Of a stretch of 7,057 bases of DNA, positions 1 to 5,759 are shown piece after piece. This DNA is from Planctomycetaceae bacterium (GTDB lineage: Bacteria > Planctomycetota > Planctomycetia > Planctomycetales > Planctomycetaceae): contig JAEUIG010000009.1 of assembly GCA_016795125.1 (NCBI GenBank), positions 1 through 7,057 of the forward strand, in the 5' to 3' direction. The translations under genes and the position numbers were made by a program. The notes beneath the pieces were generated by a model. It ran no database searches, was not told the origin of the DNA, and saw only the letters and a list, made by a program, of their open reading frames with translations. Positions within the stretch are counted from its first letter, which is position 1; each line of letters opens with the position of its first letter.

Positions 1-2
1 TC

Positions 3-617
3 CGCGTGCTGTTCGACCAGGTGCCGCGTTTCCGACTGGAGCTCGGACCGGCCGATCCGCGCACACTGTGGCCCGAGCCTCCGCAGGATGAACGCTGGGA
101 ATTGCCGGAAGTGCAGCAGGCCGGCGGGCGGGTGGCCGTCACCGGGGAGACATCCTCGGGAGACGAGAGCAGCGACGACAGTGACGAAAGTGAAGGGTCG
201 GAAGGTTCTGGGAGTTCGGCAGCGACATCGGATCACTCGACTTCGGGGGCGGATTCGGACTCCGGCTCGGGCCCGAATTCGGAGGAGTCGTCGTCCGATG
301 GTTCCGAAGGCGGAGGGACGTCCGCCGCATCGAGCAGCGGTGCGACGAGCGGCGCAGGTTCGAGCGGATTTGGGTCGTCGTCTGGAGCGACAAGTGGAGC
401 TGGCTCGGGTGGTGGCACGTCGGGCGGGGGGAGCAGTTCGGGGATGACCAGCGGGGGCAGCAGCTCGGGTGCGTCGAGCAGCGGAATGGGATCGACGTCG
501 GGCAGCGGGTCGGGTGGAGGGACATCGGGCGGCGGCGGATCGGGCCTCACAACGGATGGCAGCAGCAGCGGTGGAAGTTCGAGCAGCGGATCGGGGGGGT
601 CGCTGACGGACGAGTGA
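3..617 (+). CDS. 3' end of a gene for a protein with a Ser/Gly-rich low-complexity tail (5' partial)
   Basis: The reading frame is open to the left edge. A GTG at position 6 could be a start, but no ribosome binding site is visible and the first residues (VLFDQVPRFRLELGPAD, then a Trp/Pro-rich stretch) read like the end of a folded domain, so the gene is treated as entering from outside the window. Counting from the GTG, residues 1-46 are ordinary sequence. Residues 47-68 are acidic and rich in Ser, Asp and Glu. From about residue 70 to the end (203) the chain is almost only Ser, Gly, Thr and Ala, in variations of SSSGxTSGGGSSSG. I count about 59 Ser in the last 154 residues. Such tails are usually disordered, and occur as linkers or stalks of exported proteins or as O-glycosylated regions. 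No membrane anchor or sorting motif is seen at the C-terminus, which ends LTDE. The folded part is not recognised, and a phage-type structural protein is also possible. The frame is credible; the function is unknown. Confidence 0.7.
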   Translation, partial: RVLFDQVPRFRLELGPADPRTLWPEPPQDERWELPEVQQAGGRVAVTGETSSGDESSDDSDESEGSEGSGSSAATSDHSTSGADSDSGSGPNSEESSSDGSEGGGTSAASSSGATSGAGSSGFGSSSGATSGAGSGGGTSGGGSSSGMTSGGSSSGASSSGMGSTSGSGSGGGTSGGGGSGLTTDGSSSGGSSSSGSGGSLTDE

Positions 618-632
618 GCGGAGGCTGGAGGC

Positions 633-710
633 CGGAGGTCAGAAGTCGGAGGTCGGAGAGCAGTGATCGCCAGATTGTGTCGGCCACTGATTTCTGACTT
701 CCGACCTCCG
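633..710. repeat. Inverted repeat, 24-nt arms, built on GGAGGTC/AGAAGTC heptamers
   Basis: The left arm (633-656) and the reverse complement of the right arm (687-710) agree at 19 of 24 positions. Four of the five differences become G-U pairs in a + strand transcript and one is an A-C mismatch, so the RNA would form a long stem closing a 30-nt loop. The left arm itself is a run of related 7-mers (GGAGGTC, AGAAGTC, GGAGGTC). The element fills most of the 107-nt gap between the Ser-rich gene and the next start. It could act as a processing or termination structure for the upstream gene, or simply be a dispersed genomic repeat. No T-tract follows it. Confidence 0.75.
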
Positions 711-714
711 TTCT

Positions 715-718
715 GGAG
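715..718 (+). promoter_or_regulatory. Ribosome binding site GGAG
   Basis: GGAG lies 6 nt before the ATG at 725, a normal Shine-Dalgarno position, and fixes that start. It begins only 4 nt after the right arm of the inverted repeat, so a folded repeat would sit right beside the ribosome landing site. Confidence 0.6.
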
Positions 719-724
719 CGAAGC

Positions 725-1840
725 ATGTTTTATCGATTGAACACCGATGGGACGCGGCGGGACGTCGAGCTGGGGGACCTGTTCGCGGGGCCGGTGCGGA
801 CGGCGTGCTGGATTGTCGGCGGGGGACCATCGCTGTCGGAGCTGCCGTGTGCGGAGATTGCTCGTGCGCCGGCGGCGAAGCTGGGGATCAACCTGGGTGG
901 AGCGAAGCTGATCCGGCCGACTATGTGGACATCGTACGACCCTTCAGCGCGGTTTCAGCGGTCGGTGTATCTGGATGCATCGATCTGGAAGTTCGTGCAC
1001 GCGCGGCGGGCCATGGACCTGGTGCCGGAGACGACGTTCAAAGTGTGCGAGTGTCCGTGCACGCTGTTCTTTGAGCGGGAACCGCAGCGCGGGTTCGCAG
1101 ACTTTCTGCCGGCCGCAGCGACGGGGATTGTCGACTGGAACGACACGTTCGTGCAGGCGATGGAGATCGCATACCGGCTGGGGTTTCGCGTGCTGTACCT
1201 GGCGGGGTGCGACTTTCATGTGCGGCCGTCTGAGGCGCAGATCGCACGGGCCCGGGCGGCGGAAGTCGAGTATGCACCGCGCGAATTGCTGGGGGACTTC
1301 TACGAGCGTTGCAGCGGGGCGGGGGTCTCGCGGGCGGAGCTGGAATCGCTGGACCCGCCGACGCAATACCACTTCGACGAGCGCAAGCCGCTGGCAGCGG
1401 CGATCCAGACGGACCAGCATTACTTTCGCACGGCGCAGTACCTGCGGCTGTGCCGGAGGGCACTGTCACTGGCGGGATTGGAACTGGTATCCGTAACTCC
1501 GGACAGCCGGCTCAACGACCACTTTCCGTACCGCCCGGTGGACGACGTTCTGGCCGATCTCGGGGCGACGATCGGGCGGCCGGATGCGGAGCCGACGCGC
1601 GGTTTGTACACGCGGGTCGGCACGCGCACGCCGGCCGGAGTCGGACCGATGCGCGATCTCAAGCCGCACCATTGGAAGCGGAAGGGAGAGCCGCCGGCCG
1701 AGTGCGCGGCGGCGCTGACACCGGCCGCAAATCCTCGCAGTGATTCGGACGCCAGAGTCCGCGCATCCGTCGCTCGACGGGTGGCCGCGGCAATCGACGC
1801 CTTGCCAGAAACGCCGGTGCGCATCGACGAAGACGGGTAA
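725..1840 (+). CDS. DUF115/MptE-like (Maf-type) protein, putative glycosyltransferase-associated
   Basis: This 371-residue protein starts at an ATG with a GGAG site 6 nt upstream. Residues 28-37 (CWIVGGGPSL) match the nucleotide-binding-like GxGPSL loop at the start of DUF115/MptE-like domains. Residues 145-164 (AMEIAYRLGFRVLYLAGCDF) match the helix-strand block that ends in G(C/M/V)D(F/L) in the same family. DUF115 is the core of Maf proteins, which attach nonulosonic sugars to Ser/Thr of flagellin, and of related proteins found near glycosyltransferases; a distant archaeal relative makes a pterin precursor (MptE). From about residue 300 the chain is Pro/Ala/Arg-rich and probably disordered, with a basic patch at 310-320. 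No signal peptide or membrane segment is seen, so it should be cytoplasmic. The two glycosyltransferases downstream and the Ser-rich protein upstream favour a glycosylation role over pterin synthesis. The family call is moderately sure; the substrate is unknown. Confidence 0.6.
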   Translation: MFYRLNTDGTRRDVELGDLFAGPVRTACWIVGGGPSLSELPCAEIARAPAAKLGINLGGAKLIRPTMWTSYDPSARFQRSVYLDASIWKFVHARRAMDLVPETTFKVCECPCTLFFEREPQRGFADFLPAAATGIVDWNDTFVQAMEIAYRLGFRVLYLAGCDFHVRPSEAQIARARAAEVEYAPRELLGDFYERCSGAGVSRAELESLDPPTQYHFDERKPLAAAIQTDQHYFRTAQYLRLCRRALSLAGLELVSVTPDSRLNDHFPYRPVDDVLADLGATIGRPDAEPTRGLYTRVGTRTPAGVGPMRDLKPHHWKRKGEPPAECAAALTPAANPRSDSDARVRASVARRVAAAIDALPETPVRIDEDG

Positions 1841-1997
1841 CCGCGAAGTATGCGAAAGCAGCGCAAAAGGAAGCTTCAAAGCCGCTCATGAACGCTAATG
1901 AGCGCTAATACTTTGGAGACCGTGCCCATCAATGACGATTAGCGCTGATTAGCGTTCATTAGCGGTCCCGTCTCTTCATCGTTCGTCGTTCGCGGTT
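1839..1997. repeat. Composite intergenic element with outer 9-bp and inner 28-nt inverted repeats
   Basis: The 190-nt gap between the DUF115-like gene and the GT2 gene is nearly filled by a nested structure. The outer arms are AACCGCGAA at 1839-1847, overlapping the stop codon, and TTCGCGGTT at 1989-1997, which are perfect complements. Inside the left arm are degenerate units of about 10 nt (CGCGAAGTA, TGCGAAAGCA, GCGCAAAAGG) up to about 1870. The inner inverted repeat is listed separately. No open reading frame or transposase fragment lies within, so it looks like a non-coding repeat or a small MITE-like insertion. No target-site duplication was identified. Confidence 0.5.
1882..1965. repeat. 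Inverted repeat with 28-nt arms made of CGCTAATGAR decamers
   Basis: The left arm (1882-1909) and right arm (1938-1965) are complementary at 26 of 28 positions, with a 28-nt loop. Each arm is a head-to-tail run of a 10-nt unit. On the left the units are CGCTCATGAA (1883-1892), CGCTAATGAG (1893-1902) and a partial CGCTAAT (1903-1909). The predicted stem is long enough to be a strong RNA structure or a DNA cruciform. No U-tract follows, so a classical terminator is not supported, though it could still stop or process the upstream transcript. Confidence 0.85.
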
Positions 1998-2018
1998 CTT
2001 CTTGCTGGCCGCTGGGGT

Positions 2019-2022
2019 GGAG
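2019..2022 (+). promoter_or_regulatory. Ribosome binding site GGAG
   Basis: GGAG lies 8 nt before the GTG at 2031. It supports that GTG as the start of the GT2 gene; the nearest in-frame stop upstream is the TAG at 1950-1952, and no other usable start lies between. Confidence 0.5.
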
Positions 2023-2030
2023 TACCGCGC

Positions 2031-2708
2031 GTGGAGTGGGGGAATGATGAACCGGATGCGACGATCGTGATTCCGCAGCATGGGCGGGCTGAGCTGACGA
2101 TCGGAGTGGTCCAGGCGGTGCGCGCGCAGGAGCCGGTGCGGTGGCCGATTGTTGTGGTCGATGATGGGAGCGGAAAGGACGCTGCAGACGCGGTCGCACG
2201 ATCCTGCGGTGATGCGCGTCTGCTGCGGCAGTCGCATCGAGGGGTGACGGCGGCGTGGAATCATGCATTGCGTTACGTCACGACGCCGCTGGCGGTGCTG
2301 CTGAACAACGACGTGACGATCACAGGCACTTGGGTGGACGCGCTACTGCGGCCGCTGCGGGAAGGACAGGCCCAGTTGAGCGGCGTCGAGCTGCGGCGCG
2401 AACGGTCTGTACCGGCGCGCGTGCTGGGAGCGCTGGGCCGCTGTGAGTTTCTGGCCGGGTGGTGCTGGGCGTTTCGGATGCCGGATTACCGCGCGGTCGA
2501 CGGATTCGACGAATCACTGCGATTGTACTTTTCAGACACCGACCTGCAGGCGCGGCTGCTGGCGGCAGCGGGAACGGAGGCGGCGGTGGTCGCTGGGCTG
2601 CCGCTGCGACACCTGGGACATCGATCGACGCAGCAGCTCGCTGACCGCCGCGCGCAGTGGCAGTCCGATCGCGCACTTTTCATCGAAAAATGGTCCACCA
2701 ACCGATGA
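2031..2708 (+). CDS. Family 2 (GT-A fold) glycosyltransferase
   Basis: The 225-residue product transfers a sugar from a nucleotide-sugar donor, presumably in the cytoplasm. The GT2 hallmarks are in order: the first strand ATIVIPQHGR (10-19), the donor-binding VVVDDGS (41-47), the RGVTAAWNHAL helix (70-80, the usual NxGxxxAxN block), and LLNND at 90-94, which stands where the metal-binding DxD normally is. Next comes GFDESLRLYFSDTDLQARL (158-176), matching the FDE...YxEDxDLxxR acceptor-side motif of rhamnosyltransferase-like GT2 enzymes. At 225 residues it is short, essentially a bare catalytic domain without membrane helices. The start is GTG with GGAG at a spacing of 8. Its stop overlaps the start of the GT4 gene, so the two are probably translationally coupled. 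The family is confident; donor and acceptor cannot be read from the sequence. Confidence 0.85.
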   Translation: MEWGNDEPDATIVIPQHGRAELTIGVVQAVRAQEPVRWPIVVVDDGSGKDAADAVARSCGDARLLRQSHRGVTAAWNHALRYVTTPLAVLLNNDVTITGTWVDALLRPLREGQAQLSGVELRRERSVPARVLGALGRCEFLAGWCWAFRMPDYRAVDGFDESLRLYFSDTDLQARLLAAAGTEAAVVAGLPLRHLGHRSTQQLADRRAQWQSDRALFIEKWSTNR

Positions 2709-3676
2709 ACAAGCTGCGCCTGCTGCAGGTCTGCAATGTCGGGCGGATCGTGGGCGGGACGGCGGCGTGCGCATGGACGATCACCCGCGCGCTGCCGGAG
2801 TTCGAGCATGTCGTTGCGTTTCTGTCGGAGGTCACCGACGAGACGCGTTCCGCCTTCGCTCATGCGCGGATCGAACGCTGGTCGCGATGTTTGCCGTCGC
2901 TCGTCGATGCACAGCGGCCGGACGTGGTGATCCTGCACAACATCGGGGGAAAGCAGCGCATGAGCCGTCGTATCGTGACGCTGCAATACGTACACTCGGC
3001 GGGAACTCGTGCGCCGGCAGATAGGACGGTGTACTGCTCGCGATGGTTGTCGGAACAGATGGGCCGTTCCCCCGATGACGTGCTGTATCAGGGAGTGCCG
3101 CGACCAGTTGTCGGCGAGGAGCCGCGAAGCTGCGATCGCGACGGTCGACTGGTGATTGGCCGAATCTGTACGCCGACTGCTCGGAAGTGGCCGCGCTCCA
3201 TGTTGGCATTCTATCGCCAGCTTGCAGAGTGCGCGCCGCAGGCGGAGTGGGAGTTCGTCGGATGTCCTGGTGATTTGCAATCGGAACTGAGCGACGCCTG
3301 CGGCGGCCGGACGCGATACTTCGCCGCAGGCTGGAACGCGCGCAGCCGGCTGTGGAACTGGGACGCGCTGCTGTATCACAATCCGGAAGTCATTGAGTCG
3401 TTCGGTCGGACCGTGGCGGAGAGCCTGCGGGCGGGGTGCATTCCGATCGTCGATCGGCGCGGCGGATTCATCGAGCAGGTAACGCCGGAAACCGGGTTCT
3501 TGTGTGGAACGGTCGGGGAATTCTGCGAAAGCGTTGCGAGATTGCAAAAGGCGGAGTTGCGGCGGCGAATGTCGGCCAAGGGGCGAGGTGACGCCGATCA
3601 GCGGTTCTCAATCATTCGATTCCGGTCCGATCTGCTGGCGCGAATGCGGGAAGCAGCGACTCGGTGGGCATTGTGA
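2705..3676 (+). CDS. Family 4-like (GT-B fold) glycosyltransferase
   Basis: The ATG at 2705 overlaps the GT2 stop (ATGA) and gives 323 residues; an earlier in-frame GTG at 2657 lies within the GT2 gene and is less likely. The N-terminal half begins LRLLQVCNVGRIVGGTA (4-20), with the Gly-rich loop of GT-B enzymes, and contains RPDVVILHN (71-79). The C-terminal half contains VIGRICTPTARKWP (150-163), the usual start of the donor domain. It then has ESFGRTVAESLRAGCIPIV (231-249), whose Glu231 and Glu239 form the E-x7-E motif that binds the nucleotide sugar in GT4 enzymes, and GGFIEQV (253-259) in the position of the DGxxElv segment. It is somewhat shorter than the usual 350-400 residues. No signal peptide or membrane segment is seen. 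It probably works with the GT2 enzyme on the same glycan. Confidence 0.83.
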   Translation: MNKLRLLQVCNVGRIVGGTAACAWTITRALPEFEHVVAFLSEVTDETRSAFAHARIERWSRCLPSLVDAQRPDVVILHNIGGKQRMSRRIVTLQYVHSAGTRAPADRTVYCSRWLSEQMGRSPDDVLYQGVPRPVVGEEPRSCDRDGRLVIGRICTPTARKWPRSMLAFYRQLAECAPQAEWEFVGCPGDLQSELSDACGGRTRYFAAGWNARSRLWNWDALLYHNPEVIESFGRTVAESLRAGCIPIVDRRGGFIEQVTPETGFLCGTVGEFCESVARLQKAELRRRMSAKGRGDADQRFSIIRFRSDLLARMREAATRWAL

Positions 3677-3699
3677 CCTTGAGATTCGCGATGGATAAT
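3671..3699 (+). promoter_or_regulatory. Sigma-70-like promoter (TTGTGA, 17 bp, GATAAT)
   Basis: TTGTGA at 3671-3676 (4 of 6 to TTGACA) is followed after 17 bp by GATAAT at 3694-3699 (5 of 6 to TATAAT). The -35 box covers the TGA stop of the GT4 gene. The transcription start would fall near 3706, about 40 nt before the SecD-like gene. This makes the SecD-like gene and the membrane protein after it a separate transcription unit from the glycosyltransferases. Confidence 0.5.
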
Positions 3700-3745
3700 C
3701 TGGCAGGTGGAGTGCCCCGCATCGCCCAAGCAATCGTGAACCCCC

Positions 3746-4627
3746 ATGCGGATTGCGGTACGACACGGATTGGCAGTTATCTTGCTCGTCAGCGGCTGCG
3801 CGCGGTCGTTTACGGCTGAAACGGCGCGAACGCGACTGGTGTTCAAGGTCGGAGACGATGCGGCTCTCAGCGATGCCGCGCAGCTTGAGTCTGTCAGGCT
3901 CATTGTTGCACAGCGTCTGCAGGCACATCCGCTCACTGCACTTTTCATCGTGCAGGCCGGACAGGGCAATGAGCTGGTCGTATTCGCGCCTGAGCTCACC
4001 GAGGCCGAGATTGCTACGGTGCGTGACCTTGTAACCCGACCCGGAACGCTCGAGTTCGCGCTGCTGGCCAATACTCGCGACCATGCTCCGCTTATCGCTG
4101 CTGCGCAGAGCGAGGCGACGGCGGACCCTGTTGCCGAGCAAACCGACACCGCCTGGATTCCGCTGGAGAATAATGTCGACGGTCGCCCCATCGATCTCGG
4201 CGACGATGGCACGATTGTGACGCGTGAGGTTGAGCAGGACGGTCGGTCCGAAAAGCAGGTGCTGGTGGTCTTCGGCGCTCCTCAACATCGGCTGACCGAA
4301 CGACTGCTCAGTGGGGCGCAGCGACAGCGTTCCCATGCGGGAGCAACCGCACTGGGATTCACCTGGAATGAACAGGGCGGCTACCTGATGACGTTGCTGA
4401 CCGGTCATGCTTTGCCGGATGCGGACGGCTTCAAGCGGCGATTGGGAATCATCATGGACGGCCGGTTGCACTCTGCCCCCGGCATTCAGGATATCGTCGG
4501 CGATCGCGGAATCATCGAAGGCGAGTTCACAGAGGACGACGTGCTTCGCATGGTGATCTGCTGGAATTCCGGCCGATTGCCATTGCCTGTCCGCTTTGTG
4601 GAGGCGGAGCGAATCGACCCGAAGTAG
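3746..4627 (+). CDS. SecD P1-domain-like lipoprotein without the channel domain
   Basis: The product has 293 residues. Residues 1-18 form a short lipoprotein signal (MRIAVRHGLAVILLVSGC) with a lipobox ending in Cys18. The ATG at 3746 is the only start after an in-frame TGA at 3737; no Shine-Dalgarno site is obvious. Residues 48-108 match the first part of the SecD periplasmic P1 region, including LTEAEIATVRDLVTRPGTLEF (84-104), like the LIGKTGRLEF stretch. Residues 212-289 match its C-terminal part: the GYLMTLLTGHALP block, LGIIMDGRLHSAPGI (233-247; SecD has AIVLDGxVxSAPxI), GIIEGEFTEDDV (255-266) and NSGRLPLPVRFVEAERI (274-290). In SecD this point leads into five membrane helices, but here the gene stops after DPK. 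The SecD N-terminal helix is replaced by a lipid anchor. It may therefore be a periplasmic accessory, a diverged paralogue, or a protein reusing the fold. It shares an apparent unit with the next gene (41-nt gap). Confidence 0.75.
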   Translation: MRIAVRHGLAVILLVSGCARSFTAETARTRLVFKVGDDAALSDAAQLESVRLIVAQRLQAHPLTALFIVQAGQGNELVVFAPELTEAEIATVRDLVTRPGTLEFALLANTRDHAPLIAAAQSEATADPVAEQTDTAWIPLENNVDGRPIDLGDDGTIVTREVEQDGRSEKQVLVVFGAPQHRLTERLLSGAQRQRSHAGATALGFTWNEQGGYLMTLLTGHALPDADGFKRRLGIIMDGRLHSAPGIQDIVGDRGIIEGEFTEDDVLRMVICWNSGRLPLPVRFVEAERIDPK

Positions 4628-4668
4628 TTTGCCGCGATCACCCAACCAGCGATGGCAGATAACCGACC

Positions 4669-5109
4669 ATGAGTTCCCGATTGACAGCTCAACGAGTTGC
4701 GATCGTCGCGGTGATTGCGGTCCTGCTCGTGATCATCGCAGCGTTCGCTTATCAAGTGCATGCGAATCGCGCATTCGACCAGGCGTGGCGCAGCGATCTT
4801 GCTGGGCTTGGAGCCCGTGTCGTAGCATCGAGGGAGACCTACGGGCTTCCCCTGGTCGACATCCGGGTCAGTCGAAGCACCAACATCGACGTGTATGTGA
4901 CGAAAGCGGCCACGGCCGACGCCGTCGTGGAGCGGGCCGTCCAGAACCCCAAGCTCAATCGGGTCTTTCTGTTCCTGTCGGCGTTCGATCGCGAGACGGC
5001 TGACGAACTGGGGAGGCGCATTCAGCAGCTTCGTCCGGATGTCCAGATCATCCTGGGGAACGCAGACAGGACGGTGGAGCGCTGGGTTCCGCTGGCTGTT
5101 GATGAGTGA
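4669..5109 (+). CDS. Small protein with one N-terminal membrane anchor, unknown function
   Basis: The product has 146 residues and no recognised family. Residues 9-29 are a clean hydrophobic helix (VAIVAVIAVLLVIIAAFAY is within it) preceded by two Arg, so the rest should face the periplasm. The soluble part has alternating strand and helix patterns: LPLVDIRVSRSTNIDVYVTK (60-79) looks like two strands, and residues 98-131 run hydrophobic strand, amphipathic helix (DRETADELGRRIQQL) and strand (DVQIILGN). The pattern weakly recalls leucine-rich-repeat-like units, but no full repeat is present. It starts 41 nt after the SecD-like lipoprotein and has no convincing promoter of its own, so the two are probably co-transcribed and may act together at the membrane. 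Confidence 0.7.
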   Translation: MSSRLTAQRVAIVAVIAVLLVIIAAFAYQVHANRAFDQAWRSDLAGLGARVVASRETYGLPLVDIRVSRSTNIDVYVTKAATADAVVERAVQNPKLNRVFLFLSAFDRETADELGRRIQQLRPDVQIILGNADRTVERWVPLAVDE

Positions 5110-5174
5110 GCGGCCGGCATTCGCACTCTGCTCCTCGGGACGATATTCAGCGGAGTGGGATGCAGATTTGCGGG

Positions 5175-5204
5175 GAGAAGGGCACAAATTCCGGCCCCTT
5201 TCTC
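5175..5204 (+). terminator. Possible weak hairpin terminator after the membrane-protein gene
   Basis: GAGAAGGG (5175-5182) can pair with CCCTTTCTC (5196-5204) with one bulged base and a 13-nt loop. There is no run of T after it, and the right arm overlaps the proposed -35 region of the next promoter. The rest of the gap (5110-5174) shows nothing clear. Confidence 0.2.
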
Positions 5205-5227
5205 AGTCGGGCGCCACCCCCTAGAAT
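5199..5227 (+). promoter_or_regulatory. Promoter with TAGAAT -10 box, probably giving a leaderless mRNA
   Basis: TAGAAT (5222-5227) matches TATAAT at 5 of 6 positions and is preceded by a C-rich run. The GTG of the next gene begins at 5234, about 7 nt downstream, which is where transcription normally starts. A -35 box is poor: 17 bp upstream is TTTCTC, with only the first two bases matching. No ribosome binding site could fit between the -10 box and the GTG, which supports a leaderless transcript. Confidence 0.45.
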
Positions 5228-5233
5228 CGGTGC

Positions 5234-5626
5234 GTGGCGATCGAGATTCCACAACCTGGGCAGCGGGCGCGGCGGGTGATTGCCGTGCACGAACAGCGGC
5301 CCTGGTGGGCGCCGCAGTTGCAGCATCGGTTTGCCGGCAGCGAAGTCGCGGTGCGGACGTGCGTCCGCATCGAGGATGCCATCGACGCCCGGCCGCCGGT
5401 CGTCATAGTCGTCGCGTCCGGCGATGGAGCGGACGCAGCGCACGGACTGGCGGAGCTGCAGCACCACAGTGCGGACGCGTTCGTCATTGTGATCGTCCCT
5501 CGCGAGTTGCATGCGGCCGAGTGGCGGTTGCGGGAACTCGGAGCATCGGCCGTGTTGGCGGACGATGTCGGCGCGGATGTCATGGCCGATGTTTGCCGGC
5601 GGGTGCTGGAATCGGTGGTCAAATAG
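5234..5626 (+). CDS. Receiver-like (pseudo-receiver) small protein, unknown function
   Basis: The product has 130 residues and starts at GTG, directly after a TAGAAT box. The predicted order of segments is the five-fold strand/helix alternation of CheY-like receivers: strand RRVIAVHE (13-20), helix about 23-34, strand EVAVRTCV (37-44), helix, strand PPVVIVVAS (54-62), helix 65-77, strand AFVIVIVPR (82-90), helix AAEWRLRELG (94-103), strand ASAVLAD (104-110), helix 113-129. The residues needed for phosphorylation are missing. His19-Glu20 stand in place of the first acidic pair, no Asp ends the third strand, and the Lys of the fifth strand is replaced in LADD. If the fold is right, it cannot be a normal phospho-receiver and would work by binding. 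No partner kinase or output domain is nearby. The fold assignment comes from pattern alone and is uncertain; the frame itself looks real. Confidence 0.55.
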   Translation: MAIEIPQPGQRARRVIAVHEQRPWWAPQLQHRFAGSEVAVRTCVRIEDAIDARPPVVIVVASGDGADAAHGLAELQHHSADAFVIVIVPRELHAAEWRLRELGASAVLADDVGADVMADVCRRVLESVVK

Positions 5627-5645
5627 GAGTCGAGAGAGGGTGGCG

Positions 5646-5685
5646 CAGGTTGGAGCAACCTGTGTGCGATGCACAGGAAACCTGT
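5646..5685. repeat. Cluster of overlapping small hairpins
   Basis: Three stems share strands. CAGGTTG (5646-5652) pairs perfectly with CAACCTG (5656-5662) around a GAG loop. CCTGTG (5659-5664) pairs with CACAGG (5672-5677). ACAGG (5673-5677) pairs with CCTGT (5681-5685) around AAA. The second stem excludes the other two, so only alternative folds are possible. The cluster opens the 198-nt gap before the mrp gene and sits about 20 nt after the receiver-like gene's stop. It may be a dispersed palindromic repeat or a regulatory leader; no leader peptide is evident. Confidence 0.5.
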
Positions 5686-5759
5686 CGTTGACGTTCGAAT
5701 CAAGAACAGCATTGCCCTCAGGAACAGCGCTGGCGTTGAGGTTTCCGATGCCTGCGGCA

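Noticed and set aside
139..550. Long open frames on the - strand opposite the Ser/Gly-rich tail
   Set aside because: They are Pro/Ser/Arg-rich mirror images of the low-complexity GC-rich coding strand, with no plausible start context or domain.
1839..1997. The nested inverted repeat as a complete insertion sequence
   Set aside because: It is too short for a transposase gene, and no target-site duplication was found at the ends.
2657..2704. Earlier GTG start for the GT4 gene
   Set aside because: It would lengthen the overlap with GT2 to about 50 nt and add residues not typical of the family. The ATGA overlap at 2705 is the usual coupled arrangement.
2486..3547. A 353-codon open frame on the - strand
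   Set aside because: It lies opposite the GT2 and GT4 genes, whose motifs are clear. The product is Arg-rich and has no motif.
3608..4645. A 345-codon open frame on the - strand
   Set aside because: It lies opposite the SecD-like gene, which has a signal peptide and family motifs; the - frame is a shadow of high-GC coding.
4657..4668. A GATAAC sequence just before the membrane-protein ATG as a second leaderless promoter
   Set aside because: It matches TATAAT poorly, leaves only about 5 nt to the ATG, and has no -35 box at suitable spacing.
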